Source of the DNA: Aselliscus stoliczkanus
Lineage: Eukaryota; Chordata; Mammalia; Chiroptera; Hipposideridae
DNA length: 64,000 nt
Assembly: GCA_033961575.1 (NCBI GenBank)
Contig: CM066727.1
Coordinates: 156,969,434-157,033,433 of the forward strand
Direction: 5' to 3'
Program-made: the position numbers and the translations under genes
Notes under the pieces: generated by a model
The model's input: only the letters and a program-made list of their open reading frames with translations
Database searches by the model: none
What the model was told of the DNA's origin: nothing
Part shown: piece by piece, positions 46,575 to 58,620 of the stretch
How the letters are laid out: the number at the start of each line of letters is the position of its first letter
Numbering within the stretch: position 1 is the first letter of the stretch

Positions 46575-46790
46575 TAGGAGCCTGAGCAGTGAAGTCAGAC
46601 AAGCCTGAATGTCTTTAGGTCAATCAGTTTAATTGTATTGAGCCTCGGTTTCCTCATTTGAAAAATAGAAGTAACAATAATCATATTATGGGGTTGTTGT
46701 AGGCACTACAAATATTATATAACTAGTGCTAACATTATACCTGACACTTTATATATAGGTACTTAATAAATAACAACTGTTGCTTATGAT
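46575..46790 (+). mobile_element. MIR SINE
   Basis: 'gcctcggtttcctcatttga', 'attatggggttgttgtaggc' and 'aggtacttaataaataacaa' in MIR order. Confidence 0.85.
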
Positions 46791-46879
46791 AATAAAAGGA
46801 AGGAATTAGAGATGCTAAGGTCAGTGACAGGGATCCCAGAATGGCTGAACACTTTTGATTGATTATCATGAGATGACAA

Positions 46880-47055
46880 CAGCCAATATTGCATCATTCA
46901 TTGTGCTACATGCATTACTTATGCTGTCTCACTTAACCCTTTATTGTCATCCTCCCTTTAAAGACGGGCATTTGGAAGGTCACATGCCTGGTGAGTGAAA
47001 GAGCCTGGCCTGGAATCTGGGTCTGCTTTGTGCCAAAGCCCGAGCTCCTAACCAT
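46880..47055 (-). mobile_element. MIR SINE, reverse
   Basis: 'gtgctacatgcattacttat', 'tctcacttaaccctttattg' and 'gagctcctaaccatacatga' fit a reverse MIR. Confidence 0.75.
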
Positions 47056-47944
47056 ACATGATAATGTTTCCAGACATGAGTGCCTTTACTTAAGGCTGCC
47101 AGAGCTGTGCATTCTGAACAAACCATACTAACATTTGCTTTGACTTGCTTTTTTTATCCACTTATTTTGAATCTTTTAGAATTGCATAGATGTTGATAAC
47201 CTGTTATCATATACAGTCTGTTGTCACAATCAACACTAATGCAGAACACAAAACCACTTCACGTTCCCTAAAAGGAATCCACTGGCACCAAAGATTAGTG
47301 AGGAATGCATATGTCACTAAAAGCTTTATGGTAGGGACAGAGGGTGGGCCCGGGGGTTATACTGCATACAGCACAGCAGGTTGTTGATGAGTCTCAACCG
47401 ACATGTTTGCTTTCAAGGTTCCTTCTTCCCCATTGAATCTGCAGTGTGGAGGACTGTTTTCCTCATCTCTTCCCCACAGCAATGCCTGTCTCTGGGTCTT
47501 GGCTATTTTTACTTGGTCCCATACTTCCATTCTGATTACCCTCCCTACCTTCCTAAATGCAGAACATTTAACCTTATTATATTGCGTTTAACTTATATAG
47601 CCCAGCTTATCTCTGGAAATCAATTAAAAATGTCTCCTCCACATAGGATCCCAACCCCCTTAGAAAAAGTAGGGAAGAGAGATAAATAATAACTCCTTGT
47701 CTTTTAACTGTGTAGGCTGCCTCAGACCACCTTGGTTTGGAATGGGGCATACAAAAATAAATACCTCGTGTTCCTGGTCTTACACGCTGACTAGGTTGCT
47801 TTCCAATAGTCATTGACTTCCAGCTCTATTGAACTATTTCTTCACTCATTAGAGGGATAGTCCAAGGGTTACTGGGAAATGTTTGTGAAACTATGTGTCT
47901 ATTAAAAAACAGTTTCTCCTATTTATTACCACAGATCTACATAT
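47056..47944. other. No gene seen
   Basis: Unique-looking DNA. Frames at 47190-47689 carry no domain. Confidence 0.4.
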
Positions 47945-48112
47945 CTTTTAAAAATATTTTCTCTGGCTCTCAAAGTAATACATGCTCATTATAGATTATT
48001 CAGGGAAGTATCATGGAAAATACAAAAATCACTTAATAATTCTACCATCCAGAGTGACCTTCTGTTAACATTGGGGTATGTTTTCTTACAATCTTTTTTT
48101 CTGTTCTCTGTG
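47945..48112 (-). mobile_element. L1 3' fragment, antisense
   Basis: 'aaagtaatacatgctcatta', 'aattctaccatccagagtga' and 'gttaacattggggtatgttt' are antisense L1M-type 3' text. Confidence 0.65.
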
Positions 48113-48805
48113 TTTTTTTCTCTGTCCTTTAAGCCCTCTTAAAGATTTAAAGAAATGTTCAGGAACAGAAAATTATCTTATCTTTGCTGATAGAAGAAGG
48201 AAATGAGAGAATGGATTTGATAAATGAGAGTTGGAGAATGGTGTTAGAATGATTTTTCTTTGTGTTGAGAAGGAGAAGACACACAAGATAAAGAGAAAAA
48301 CTTATACATAACCACATAACTTTTAAAACTATAGTCCCCAAGCCACACATGAGAATACAAGAAACATAACAAATATATTTATAATTTTTGCATTTTAAGA
48401 AGATATAAGGAAAACATAACATATATCTTGAAACTGTGATTTATTTTTAAATGGGAAGAAGCAAGCATAGTTTCATGAAAAAGATAAATGGTTTAAAAGA
48501 TTTTTTTTGCCCATCATTTAATTTCTGCTTGAAAAAAACAACAACCCTGCAATTTATTTTTCTGAAGCAAAGTTAAAACTTTGTCTTTTGATTTTTAATC
48601 AACTAGCCTCACTGTGTCTTTCACTTTAGTATTAAAGATGGATGCAATGAGGGCAACGGGGAACTTCATGGAACATGTTTAGTGATATGAAACAATTACA
48701 CTCAAATCCAGTTAATTCCCAGAATCAAATATTAAGCCAGCTATTGTCTCTTGGGCATTTACATACTCCAGATATGAGCCCATGTGCTTTTTAAAAATAT
48801 ATAAT
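48113..48805. other. No gene seen
   Basis: AT-rich unique-looking DNA. Confidence 0.4.
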
Positions 48806-48808
48806 CTT

Positions 48809-48918
48809 GGGCTGGCCGAGTGGCGCGGTGGTTAAGCACTGGCTTGGGAAGCCAGCAGCCCCAGTTTGGTCCCACATATGAGGGCCAGTGACACTGCCCT
48901 CAAAAAAAAAAAAAAAAA
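48809..48918 (+). mobile_element. Short tRNA-derived bat-type SINE
   Basis: GGGCTGGCCGAGTGGCGCGG head, damaged B box (AGTTTGGTCCC, one base short), end GTGACACTGCCCTC, long A-run. The 3' flank begins with a TA-repeat, so only a short AAATATATA-type duplication can be proposed. Confidence 0.9.
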
Positions 48919-48919
48919 G

Positions 48920-48920
<1 letters not shown>

Positions 48921-48964
<44 letters not shown>

Positions 48965-49006
48965 TATATATACATATATATATATACACACACACATATA
49001 TATACA
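48921..49006 (+). repeat. (TA)n(CA)n microsatellite
   Basis: TA runs interrupted by ACACACA blocks, directly after the SINE A-tail. Confidence 0.96.
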
Positions 49007-49165
49007 ATCTCACTGAATCCACATAATACCCTCTGAAATGAGTTTTATTATCACTTTTTGTGTATGTGAGAATTAGAGTTTTGAGAGATTATGTTATACA
49101 CTTGCTCAAAGTAGCTTATCTCATGAATGTCACTTTTGTCTGAATCTAGACTTAGTGTTCTTAAC
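49007..49165 (-). mobile_element. MIR fragment, reverse
   Basis: 'tctcactgaatccacataat' and 'gagttttattatcacttttt' are decayed reverse MIR text. Confidence 0.55.
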
Positions 49166-49788
49166 TAATAAATACCTTCCTGTATTATCATGACAATTTA
49201 GACACTCTCAGGTAATGGGGCTTGGTTGTGGTTATGCATAGATGGGTCTGACACCAACTCAATAATATTAGTTGAAGGGCAAGAAAGTCTCACTATTCAA
49301 ACATGTTAACATGAAATTCTTTTTGAAATGCTATCTTAGGGAGAAGGATGTGGGGTTGGGGTAAAGGTATCAAGCCATTATCTGTAGTTGATATTTTATC
49401 TTGAATTGGCTTATGGAATTAATTCTTGAATTAGCTCACTGGCCATCCCACAGGACTCTGAGAGAATAAAGGTTTTGGTTGTTTTTTTTTTTTTTTAATG
49501 AAGGCCTATTTCTCAGGGTGTGGTATGGACAGAAGGCTTGCAACACCTTGGAGAAATATGGAGACAGGAGGGGAAATTCAGTACCAAACACAGTGGAATA
49601 AAATTTAGAGATGAAGCTCCATATATGGTGTTACATCTGACCAAGGTACTGAATATCCTAACTTATACAAAGGACCATACTTTTGAGATAAAAGATTCAG
49701 GAGAAACTTTAAAATCTTGATTAGCTTATACTTTTATCATGAAACATTTGAAGAACAGATCAAGAAAATTTGGAAGTAGCAAGATATT
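49166..49788. other. No gene seen
   Basis: The frame at 49520-49720 has no recognisable domain. Confidence 0.4.
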
Positions 49789-49789
49789 T

Positions 49790-50039
49790 AAATCATATAG
49801 AATTATGCCTTAATAGCTGGCTATAAATTTGGTAAAAAGAAGAAGAAAAACACAAACAAACACAAAGTTAGATTTCCATCTCATACCAGACCCCAAATCG
49901 ATTCCAACTGAATTAAATTTTGAGACTTTTAAAGAAAAAAAAAGAAAATTACCAAAAGAAAATATAGGCAAATATTTATGGAGAATTTTGTTATAGGTAA
50001 AATTTCTTAACATGACTCACAGACAAAACTAAGAAATGA

Positions 50040-50072
<33 letters not shown>

Positions 50073-50215
50073 CTTTTATGTATTAAATGAAAATAATAAA
50101 TGTAATAAACTTAGAAATATATTTAGACTTTTATAATAAAGAAAGGATTAATATTTTTAATATATAAGGGGCCCTTAACTATTACTAAGTAAAGTATAAT
50201 AGGAAAACAAGGAAA
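49790..50215 (+). mobile_element. Decayed L1 ORF2 3' part
   Basis: 'gatttccatctcataccaga', 'accccaaatcgattccaact' and 'aaaatataggcaaatattta' are sense-strand text of the C-terminal part of an old L1 ORF2, broken by stops and a TA-repeat at 50042-50071. Confidence 0.65.
50042..50071 (+). repeat. (TA)n microsatellite
   Basis: A pure TA run of about 30 bp inside the L1 fossil. Confidence 0.95.
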
Positions 50216-50224
50216 GTGACATTA

Positions 50225-50640
50225 TATTAATTATCTATTGCTGCAGAACAAGTTATCTGAAAACTTAGTGGCTTAAAACAACAAACATTTGTTATCTCAC
50301 CATTTCTGTGGCTTAGGAACTGGGGAGTGGTTTAGCTGGGTGGTTTTGGCTCACGGTGTTTTATGAAGTTACAGTCAAGATGTCAGCCAGGGCTGCAGTC
50401 ATATGAGGCTGGGCGAAGGTTGAGCTATCCACTTCCAAGGTGGCTTACAACATGGCTTTTGGTAGGAGGTCTCATTTCCTCACTATCAACCGGAGACTCT
50501 CCAAATAATGGTGTTTGAGTATTCTCATGAAATGCAATTGCCTTCCCCCAGCGTGATGAATCCAAAGGGTAAGAACAAGGCAGAAGTCACCATTACTTCT
50601 GCAGTATTCTATTGGTCACAAAAACCAACCCTTATATAGG
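50225..50640 (+). mobile_element. MaLR LTR, MLT1-type
   Basis: 'attatctattgctgcagaac', 'aacttagtggcttaaaacaa', 'atttgttatctcaccatttc', 'ggctgcagtcatatgaggct' and 'tattctattggtcacaaaaa' follow the MLT1 LTR order over about 415 bp. Confidence 0.8.
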
Positions 50641-51225
50641 TGGAAAGGGGCTATATAAGGGCATGAACACCAGGAAGCAGAGATCACTAGGGCCCATCTT
50701 GCAGGCTGGATACCGCAGCTATGGACTGGTAATTCGTGAAAGTAGAAAGACAATGGCCAGCCCAGTGTGAAAGGGGACTGCTTGGTGGGGCAGCCAACAA
50801 CACTTGTGCTACTGTGGTCTGGGCCTCTCCCAAGTCTGAGGCCCACAGCTGACAAGCTGCTCTTGTAGTTGGCCTGGGTACATTATGGGGAAAGCAGGAT
50901 CAAATTGGGCTGCTCTCTAATAGCTGGCATGGTATCCCATTCCCTTAGGAAAAGGCAGAATAATCCCCAGGAGGTATCTGTGGGGGTAATGGTGCTAAGC
51001 CATCGGCCAAGAGATAGTAGGCCATAGACTAAGGCCAAGAGGCTTCCAGTTGAAAGAGTTAGTCCAGGCAGGTGCTGAGGCCTTTATACTGCCACTGAAA
51101 AGTAGAATGAGAAATAGTACAAGGAAGCCCAGTTGAGCACAGCCCTAAAGCCTAAGTCCTTTGCAGTTGGTTCCTTTGAAGGCGTTTTCCAGCAAAGAAT
51201 TGTAAAAAGTAAGCATTGAATATAA
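50641..51225. other. No gene seen
   Basis: Moderately GC-rich unique-looking DNA. The reverse frame at 50616-50855 has no recognisable domain. Confidence 0.35.
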
Positions 51226-51528
51226 AAAGCAAATTCTGCCTTTAGGACATATGTCAAGTTTCAGGAGATCAAGAAAATCACAGCTTTGAACCAGCAATGG
51301 CTGCTTAAACCTAACTGGAATGATGCCATTCTGACGGCTGGCTTTACTCATGAAAATCTTGCTATTGGTGACATTCCATATTTCAATTCTGGCCTTGTAC
51401 AAATGGAACAAGGAAAGACCAAGGTCTTCACTTTTGATAATAAAAACACAGTAGTAATGAATTTTCATAAAACCAACAAATAAAATGAACCAAAAGCATG
51501 TCTTCAGTCCTATATTGAAAAAAAAAAT
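51226..51528 (+). pseudogene. Possible retropseudogene tail, parent unknown
   Basis: After a stop at 51223-51225 there are 86 codons open to TAA at 51481-51483. The residues look protein-like (FTHENLAIGDIPYFNSGLVQ, then KTKVFTFDNKNTVVMNF), with balanced composition and no low complexity. The stop lies inside AATAAA (51479-51484), and about 35 bases later an A-run starts at 51519. A stop overlapping a polyadenylation signal and a nearby A-run is what a processed cDNA copy would look like. I do not recognise the parent family. There is no ATG near the start of the frame. A reverse frame overlaps it. A chance open frame beside an A-run remains possible. Confidence 0.3.
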
Positions 51529-51728
51529 CCATTTTAATTCTGGAATTCAATTTTTTCATTAGTAGGCTCTGATCTCTTCTTTAGTTTTAACTCTAGATTT
51601 TAGTCTTTCATCCTCTTCAGCCATATCAGTCTATCCTAAACACTTATTCATATCTTGTACTTCTGATCAGGTTTATTTTGTTGCCACGTTACCTGTTTTG
51701 TCTTTCTTTCATTTCCTCTCAATATAAT
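51529..51728. other. No gene seen
   Basis: AT-rich unique-looking DNA. Confidence 0.4.
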
Positions 51729-51729
51729 T

Positions 51730-52065
51730 TGTAGATTATCTGCTAAGGCTAAATTCAAATACCTTCTCTTCCATAAAAGTTTTACAGACCACCCCAGCTC
51801 TTATCATTCTCTAAACTCCAATGGTACCTTTGGTCTAATTTCTCATCAGTCAATTAGGCATTCATTAAACTATTATTTATTCTTGGCATGATTACTTAAC
51901 ACTTGCCGTGTATATCCACTACTTTAAATAGATTGTAAACTTTTTGAGAACAGAGTTTATGCTCTTTCTTTGTCCTCTTTGCCTCATTCTACTGCTTGGT
52001 GGTTACCTCCTTATTTTCCAGCAGGTGGTATACCTAGCATCTTGTAAAAAGTAATTAATGAGTAA
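51730..52065 (+). mobile_element. LINE-2 3' region
   Basis: 'aataccttctcttccataaa', 'ttttacagaccaccccagct', 'gattgtaaactttttgagaa' and 'cagagtttatgctctttctt' are L2 3' landmarks read forward. Confidence 0.7.
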
Positions 52066-52588
52066 GTACTTGGTGTGGATTGATTTATTGATTAAAGTGA
52101 CATTGCAGGAGACCAGACAATTGTCTGAGCCTTTTGTAGCAATACTTTATCATGGGTGAAGGAGGATGTGCACAAGCCAGTGTAAACCCATTGAAGAACT
52201 GGTGATTCACCTTTGCTTTGTGGTAAATGTGAAATCGGCAGAAGTTACGCCAGCCCAGGAACTCTGAAAGAATGGAGATAACACATTTATCAACACATGG
52301 GATGCTGGGTGATCCATTTCTATGGACATCTCTACAAAGCCAGGCAATGTTTCACTATTTCAAGCATAAAGGACCTGTTTTCATGATTAAATATAGTCCA
52401 TTAAATATACTTAATGAGTACCAGTCAAAAGTAAAAGCATCTAGAGTTGATTCTGATACACAGTAGATGCTGAAAAATCTTTCCTTCTTCTCCATGCTTT
52501 AGGTGGCAAATGTTCTGGTTGTTTCGAAAAATGGCCCCCTTTTCCCCACTCCCCAACTCCTGCCTCAGAGTTTTCATGGGATGAGCTA
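52066..52588. other. No gene seen
   Basis: Unique-looking DNA. The frame at 52272-52466 has no recognisable domain. Confidence 0.4.
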
Positions 52589-52589
52589 T

Positions 52590-52745
52590 CATTCCTTAAA
52601 GTTATATAGTGCTTTAGAGTATATAAAGCAATTTCAGGTGCATAATTTCATTTGGGCATCACATGAATTCAGTCAGGTAGGTATTAGGCCCTCATTTTCA
52701 GGTGGGAAATTGAGCCTCAGGGAGCTTGTTACTTGCTGTTGATAA
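52590..52745 (-). mobile_element. MIR SINE, reverse
   Basis: 'tatatagtgctttagagtat', 'gtcaggtaggtattaggccc' and 'gggaaattgagcctcaggga' fit a reverse MIR. Confidence 0.75.
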
Positions 52746-53068
52746 ATGACTGGAACTTAGATTTTTTGATTTAACAAAGGAGAAGGAATGACAAGATGGA
52801 GACGAAGTTTTGTGTTGTTTTATTTTTAGTTATTTTTTTAAACAGTATCACTTTGAGTAGTATTACTGTGGCAGACACAGCTGTTTGTCTCCCAAACACA
52901 GGTAGATTTACCACGGGGTGAGGAAGCCTAAGTCACATGGCCCCTTACTTGACTAGACCTTTCCAAGGCCCTGGAAAGAGCCTCCACAATATGTTCACCT
53001 TGTCAGATATTTTTGTGAAATTTGCTAGCAGAAAGACTGAATTATCTTTCAATTCTTCCCAAATTGTA
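52746..53068. other. No gene seen
   Basis: Unique-looking DNA. Confidence 0.4.
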
Positions 53069-53354
53069 TGCTATGGACCGAATATTTGTGTCCCCCTCAA
53101 AATTCATATGCTGAAATCCTAACCCCTAAGTCAAATGGTATTAGAAAGATATCAGTGCCCAAGCGAGGCCCCTTGCCCTTTCCACAATGTGAGGTTACAG
53201 TAAAAATAGGAAGCAAAGCAGGCTCTCACTAGATCCTGAATCTATTGGCACCTTGATGTCAGACTTCCCAGACTGCACAACTGTGAGAACCTGTTGTTTA
53301 TATGATACCTAGTCTATAGTATTTCTGTTATAGTAGCCCTGATAGACTAAGACA
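53069..53354 (+). mobile_element. MaLR LTR, MST/THE1-type
   Basis: It begins TGCTATGGACCGAATATTTG and ends with 'ccctgatagactaagaca'. Internal landmarks are 'aattcatatgctgaaatcct' and 'cccagactgcacaactgtga'. TG...CA termini; shorter than usual because part of the middle is lost. Confidence 0.85.
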
Positions 53355-53394
53355 TTGTATAGCTTCAGGCCCCACAAGACCTGGCTCTGTTACT

Positions 53395-53840
53395 GTTCTC
53401 AAATAGCAGAATTTCAATTTTTAGCTGGGCACATTGCCACCCAACCAAAAGACTACATTTGCCAGCATTCCTTTCAGAGAGGGTTTCTGGGCAACGGTAT
53501 GTTACCTGACAAAGTGTTTGAGGCTTTCAAGAATTCACCATAAAAGGGAGGGAAAAGATATACTGTTTTTCTTCCTTTTCTCTATTTAGCTGTTTGGAGC
53601 ACAGATATAATGGTTGGAGCTCTTGTAGCCATCTTTGACCATGAGAATGAAGGACTCATATCAGGAATAGTGGATTAAAAAGCTGATGGGAGCCTGGGAT
53701 CCTAATAAGAAATGTACTGCCTTATCCTGAGCTTCCACTGGACTTCTTTTATATAAGAGAAATAAATTTCTACCTTGTTTAAGTCACTATTTTTCATGTC
53801 TCAGTTGTAACTGAATCTAATCCTCACTGATACAACAATG
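53395..53840 (+). mobile_element. Ancient repeat, LTR-like, family unnamed
   Basis: 'ccaaaagactacatttgcca', 'agagaaataaatttctacct' (a polyadenylation-type site) and 'taatcctcactgatacaac' suggest an old mammalian LTR or DNA element. Not classified further. Confidence 0.45.
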
Positions 53841-53929
53841 CTAGGTGATGGAATTTGAATTATGATTAACATTGAATGTGTCTAATGATAAAGATAAACC
53901 CTAAATAAATAATTTAAAATAATTAAATA

Positions 53930-54370
53930 GTAATCAGTGAGAAAATTGGTGAGAAGGAAAGGTTCAGAGTAGTATGGGCAGATGTAACAGAGTCCTAATT
54001 GGTTAATGACAGGGGTAGGACATGCAAGAAAGGCTCACTAGGAAGTTTCATGAAGTTGAGCCCCAAGGGATAAGTCAGTTACTAGCACATGGGGCTAGAG
54101 CTGGGAATAGAGAAAGAATTCAGGCAGAAACAATGGTATAGGCAACAGGTCAGAGGCAGGAGAAGACTATGGCATATGCAAGGAATTGAAAAAAGTTGAG
54201 AATGGTTAGAAGTTAGGGAGCCAAAGAGAGGCTAGCTTTAGACAATCTTGGCTAACTGGGTTATGTCCTGCTGGGCCTTTTGAACCATGCTACAGATATA
54301 CATCTTCACCTCTGGGATAATGGAAAACCATGAAAGCCTTTAGGGTGGGGTGAAACATGATCAGATAGGC
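53930..54370. mobile_element. Ancient interspersed repeat, family unnamed
   Basis: 'ggtcagaggcaggagaagac', 'aatggaaaaccatgaaagcc' and 'ggtgaaacatgatcagatag' match a common old mammalian repeat, similar in style to 43580-43905. Confidence 0.4.
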
Positions 54371-54374
54371 TTTA

Positions 54375-56885
54375 AAAACCCTTTTTAATGCTGAATAGTA
54401 TTCCATGGTATGGAGGTACCATTATTTATTTAACCATTTACCTGTGTAAGGACATGTTGGTTGTTTCCAGTTTTTAGCTATGACAAATTAAGCTGCTATG
54501 AACAAGCATGTGCAGGTTTTTGGGTGAACATACATTTTCATTTCTTTGGGAAAAATGCCTAGGAGTCCAATTGCTGTGTCCTATGGTAGTTGCATGTTTA
54601 GTTTTTAAAAAAAGTCTGCCAAATTATTTGCCAGAGTAGCTGTACCATTTTATCATCCCACCAGCAATGTATGAGAGATTCAATTTCTCTCCATCCTCAT
54701 CAGCATTAGGTACTGTCACTACATTTGATATTAGCTGTTCTAATATCTCATCATGGTTCTGATTTGCATTTCCCTAATGGCTAGTGATATTGAACATCTT
54801 TTCATGTGCTCAATTTGCCATCTGTATGGTCTCTTCAGTGAAATGTCTCTTTATAAGTTTTGCCCATTTTCTAATTGGATTGCTTGTTTTTTTAAAATGT
54901 TGAGCTTGGAGAGTTTTTTTTAATCTATTCTAGATATAAGTCTTCTGTTACATATGTGGTTTGCAAATTTTTTTTTTCTCCCACCTTCTAGCTCATCTTT
55001 TCATCAGGGTCTTGTATAGAGCAAAAGTTTTACATATTGATTAAGTCCAGTTTATTCATATTTTTATATGGTGTCATGTTGAAGAACTCTTTGCTGAGTC
55101 CTAAGTCCCCAAAATTTTCTTCTGCATTTCCTTCTAAATTTTTTAAAGTTTTACATTTAAACCTATAATCAATTTTGAGTTAATTTTTATATAAGAGGTT
55201 TAGGTCAACGTTCTTTTCTGTTTTTGTTTTTGACCTGTGGATATCAAATTACTCTAGCAAATTTCCTGACAATGCTATCCTTCCTCATTGGATTATTCTT
55301 ATGCCTCTGTTAAAAATCAGTTAGCCATACTTATATGGAGTGATTTCTTGGTTCTCCCTTCATTCCATTGATCTGTATGTGTAGCTATACAAGTGTATAA
55401 CAAGTCTAAAAACCATGTAGACTAGTTCTTCTCACTTTATTCTCTTTTTCAGAATTATTTTACCTATTCTAGTTCCTTTGCCTCTCCATGTAACCTTCAG
55501 AATAATCCAGCTATAGGGATAGTGTTAAACAGTATATTAACTTGGAACAATTGACATCTTTCCTATGTTGAATCTTCCAATCCAGAAACAGAATATCCTT
55601 ATATTTATTTTGATCTTTTTCAATTTCTTTCATTAGTATTATGTAGTTTTTGGCATACAACTACTGTACAAGCATTGTTAGATTTACATGTAAGTATTTA
55701 ACTTTTTCTGAGCAATTGTAAATTGTATTTTTAAATTGCAGTTTCCAGGGCCAGCCGAGTGGCTCAGTTGGTTAAGAGCTCACTCAAGAGTGTGAGCTGA
55801 GCTCTGAGCAACAGCAGTTCGATGCCCAGCCCGAGCTGAGTTGCCACTAAGCTGCCAACAGGTGGCAGGATGGCTCAGCTAAAAAAAAAAAAAAAACAAT
55901 TTCCAGTTTCCAGATGCTCATTACTGGTATATAGAAATGCAATAATAAGAATATGATGTTAGCTCTAAATTTTTTTTAGATGTTCTTTACTAAATCGAGG
56001 AAGTTCACCTTTTCCCCCAGTGTCGTGAAAGTTTTTATCATGAATGGCAGCTGATTTTTTTCAAATGCTTTTTGCATCTATTGACAAGATCATGTGAATT
56101 TTTTTTCTTCTTTAGCCTGTTAATAAGGTGAATCACATTGATTGATTTTTTTTTAATACTTAACCTACCTTTCATTGCTGGAAAAAACCCCCTTGGGTAT
56201 GGTATATAATTCTTTTTATATTTTGCTGAATTCTACTTATTTTATTAAGGATTTTTGCATCTATACTGAAGGTCTGTAGTTTTCTCTTTCTTTTTGGTAC
56301 TATCTTTGTCTGGTTTTGGTATCTTCATAAAGTCAATTGGGAAGTGTTCCCTTCTCTTCCATTTCTACAAGAGATTGTACAAAAATAGGTGTCAATTCTT
56401 CTTTAAGTACTTGGTAGAATTATCCAATGAAACCATTTGGTTCAGGAGCTTTCTTTTTGGAGAGAGTTTTTAAATTATTAGTCTAATTTCCTTAATAGCC
56501 ATAGGGCTATTCAAATTATCTATTTCATATTGTGTAAGCTGTGGTGGTTTGTATTTTTTGAGGAAATAATCCATGTCATCTAATGTGTTGTCAGATCCAT
56601 GTGTGTCGATTTGTTCATAGTATTGTCTTATTATCCTTTTGATGGCTGCAGCATTTGTAGTGGTATCCTGTTTCGTTTCTGATGTTGATATGTTGTCTTT
56701 TCCCTTTTTTTCTTTGTTAGTGTTGTTAGAGGTTTGTCTACTTTATTTATCTTTTCAAAGAACCAGCTTTTTGTTTCACTGACTATTGTTTTTCTGTTTT
56801 CAACTTCATTGATTTCTGTTCTTCTCTTCATTATTTCCTTCCTTCTTCTTTCTTTGGGTTTATTTTGTCCTTGACTGTGTGACAG
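54375..56885 (-). mobile_element. L1 ORF2 fossil, antisense, 2.5 kb
   Basis: The plus strand shows the antisense of L1 in correct 3'-to-5' order. The landmarks are 'gaatagtattccatggtatg', 'cctaggagtccaattgctgt', 'gttctgatttgcatttccct', 'agtttattcatatttttata' and 'ttttgcatctattgacaaga', ending at 'aaagaaccagctttttgttt'. The minus frame at 56631-56888 contains ENRKTI and SWFFEKINKVDKPLTTLTKKK, the typical segment between endonuclease and reverse transcriptase. Many stops; non-functional. A SINE sits inside at 55749. Confidence 0.88.
55749..55897 (+). mobile_element. Truncated dimeric Ves-like SINE
   Basis: GGCCAGCCGAGTGGCTCAGT head, B-box region CAGTTCGATGCCC, then the first bases of a second unit (GGCAGGATGGCTCAG) where the copy stops and an A-run begins. 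It is inserted in the L1 fossil. An imperfect flank duplication is possible (GCAGTTTCCAG / ACAATTTCCAG). Confidence 0.85.
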
Positions 56886-58393
56886 CACTCTAAGTCAGCA
56901 TCTCAAAGGACAGGGACCATCTGACTTGTGACTAGGTTACTGGAACACCAAGAAAACAAAACAATAGACATCCCTACCCGCTTCTCTCCCCTCAGACAAT
57001 AGTAATTGAGGAAGACAAAGCCTTTTGGGTAAAAATTTAAGAGTCCTTCTAAGCAATACATTCAAAACGTTGTTAAATCTCTGTGTAGATGGAGTTTACT
57101 TAAAAGTCAGGTTGTTTGCCCTGAGTCCATTTTTTTATTCTCTCACGCCCCAAAAAAGCACAATTTAGAAACAGGTTGAATAGCAATACAGCTCCATGTA
57201 ATAATGTGACATGCTTATTTTATTGTGACACACTCACTGAAAGAGAGGCACTGCAAGCTGTGAGAGTGTTCTCTTTGAGTGTCAGAAGGATAGTACAGTG
57301 AGACGAAGAAGAGCTTCAACTCAATTAGCCAACTGTTCTGAGCACTTAGTATGTGCAGGACACTGAGTTAGGGCTTGTGTGGGATACAAAAGAGGTTTTC
57401 AAAAGCTCATTTTCAGTGAGCTTTTGGTCTTACAGCATGACAATCCTGGGCTCTTAAATTATGACTGTACCTCCCAAAATTACAGCTCTGTGCTCCCAAA
57501 CCCACCACTAGATAAAATACTTAAATCCTGACAGATAACTGAAACAGTTAGAACATGTCAGAGCTCCTGGGTCCTACCAGGATTGGACCTGTAGAATATC
57601 TAATCAGCTATACCTAATATTTGATACCTAAGGAGAGACTGTTAGTGAATACCTGTCACCTCCTTGTGAAATGACTGGGGATGAAGTGTGGCTGTCACTA
57701 CATTTATCTTCCTGTTATTATTCAGAATGCTCTAACAGAGCTAGCAAGCAGGAGGAAAGGCACAGCATCATCACACTTTATTATTAATATTTATTACTAA
57801 CATTATTAACATTTTCAGAACCAGACACAGCTCCCCAGGGGCCTTTGGATACTTTCCCATGTCCTCCTCCCACCCTATGCCATGGCTGCCTCCCACAGCC
57901 CCGTTCCCCACCTTGAGATGTCATCTCTGATGCGCTTGGGTCCCCAGCTGGTTTGAAAATCTAATGACACCCAGGGGCACATTTTGTGGCATTGCCTTCA
58001 GAAAACTCTAAAGTTGGCATACACTAAAAATCTGTACTTCATTTTTCATTTAATGCTGTCCTTACCCCATAAAATAGAGACCTGAAAATGTCAACAATTG
58101 AATTTACAATGAGGATTTTAAAAGTTGATTTTAAAATTCATAATGACAAAAATAAGTTCAATATTAAGGAAGGGCCACTATTCCATAATTATTAGCAATT
58201 AGATCTTTCGGTTTTTTAATTTCAAAATATCTTTTATCTTGTAAGGAGTGTAAGAAAGATGTCCTCTGTCTGAATCAGGGGCATGGAAATGTACAATCCC
58301 CGGGGAATTTGCAGGAACATTTTAGAGGATGTTTGACTGCCTAGAGTCTGTGGAAAAGATAAGGTTTTGTGTATTTCAGTGATATTCTAGTGC
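56886..58393. other. Unassigned DNA, no gene
   Basis: Mostly unique-looking. An L2/MIR-like piece at about 57325-57435 contains a perfect 10 bp stem hairpin (57400-57426). The stretch at 57780-58380 is repeat-poor. Confidence 0.4.
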
Positions 58394-58394
58394 A

Positions 58395-58620
58395 AAATAA
58401 CAGCGACCACTGAGCACTCACCACATACCAGGCACTGATGTATACAATACCCTAGTGCAATAGGTATTATTATCATCTCCATTCTAAAGATTATGAAGTT
58501 GAGAGCTGGAAAGTTTAGGTCACCTACCCAGTGTTGATTAGCTAGTGTATGTTTAAGCCCAAAATGAAGTTCAAATATATCTGAATCCCGAGTCTGTACT
58601 CTTGGCCACTGTCCCTTTCT
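58395..58620 (-). mobile_element. MIR SINE, reverse
   Basis: 'cactgagcactcaccacata', 'ccaggcactgatgtatacaa', 'ggtattattatcatctccat' and 'gtctgtactcttggccactg' give a clear reverse MIR. Confidence 0.88.

Noticed and set aside
56631..56888. 85-codon minus frame with a clear protein match
   Set aside because: It is a remnant of L1 ORF2 inside a heavily decayed element and is not a host gene.
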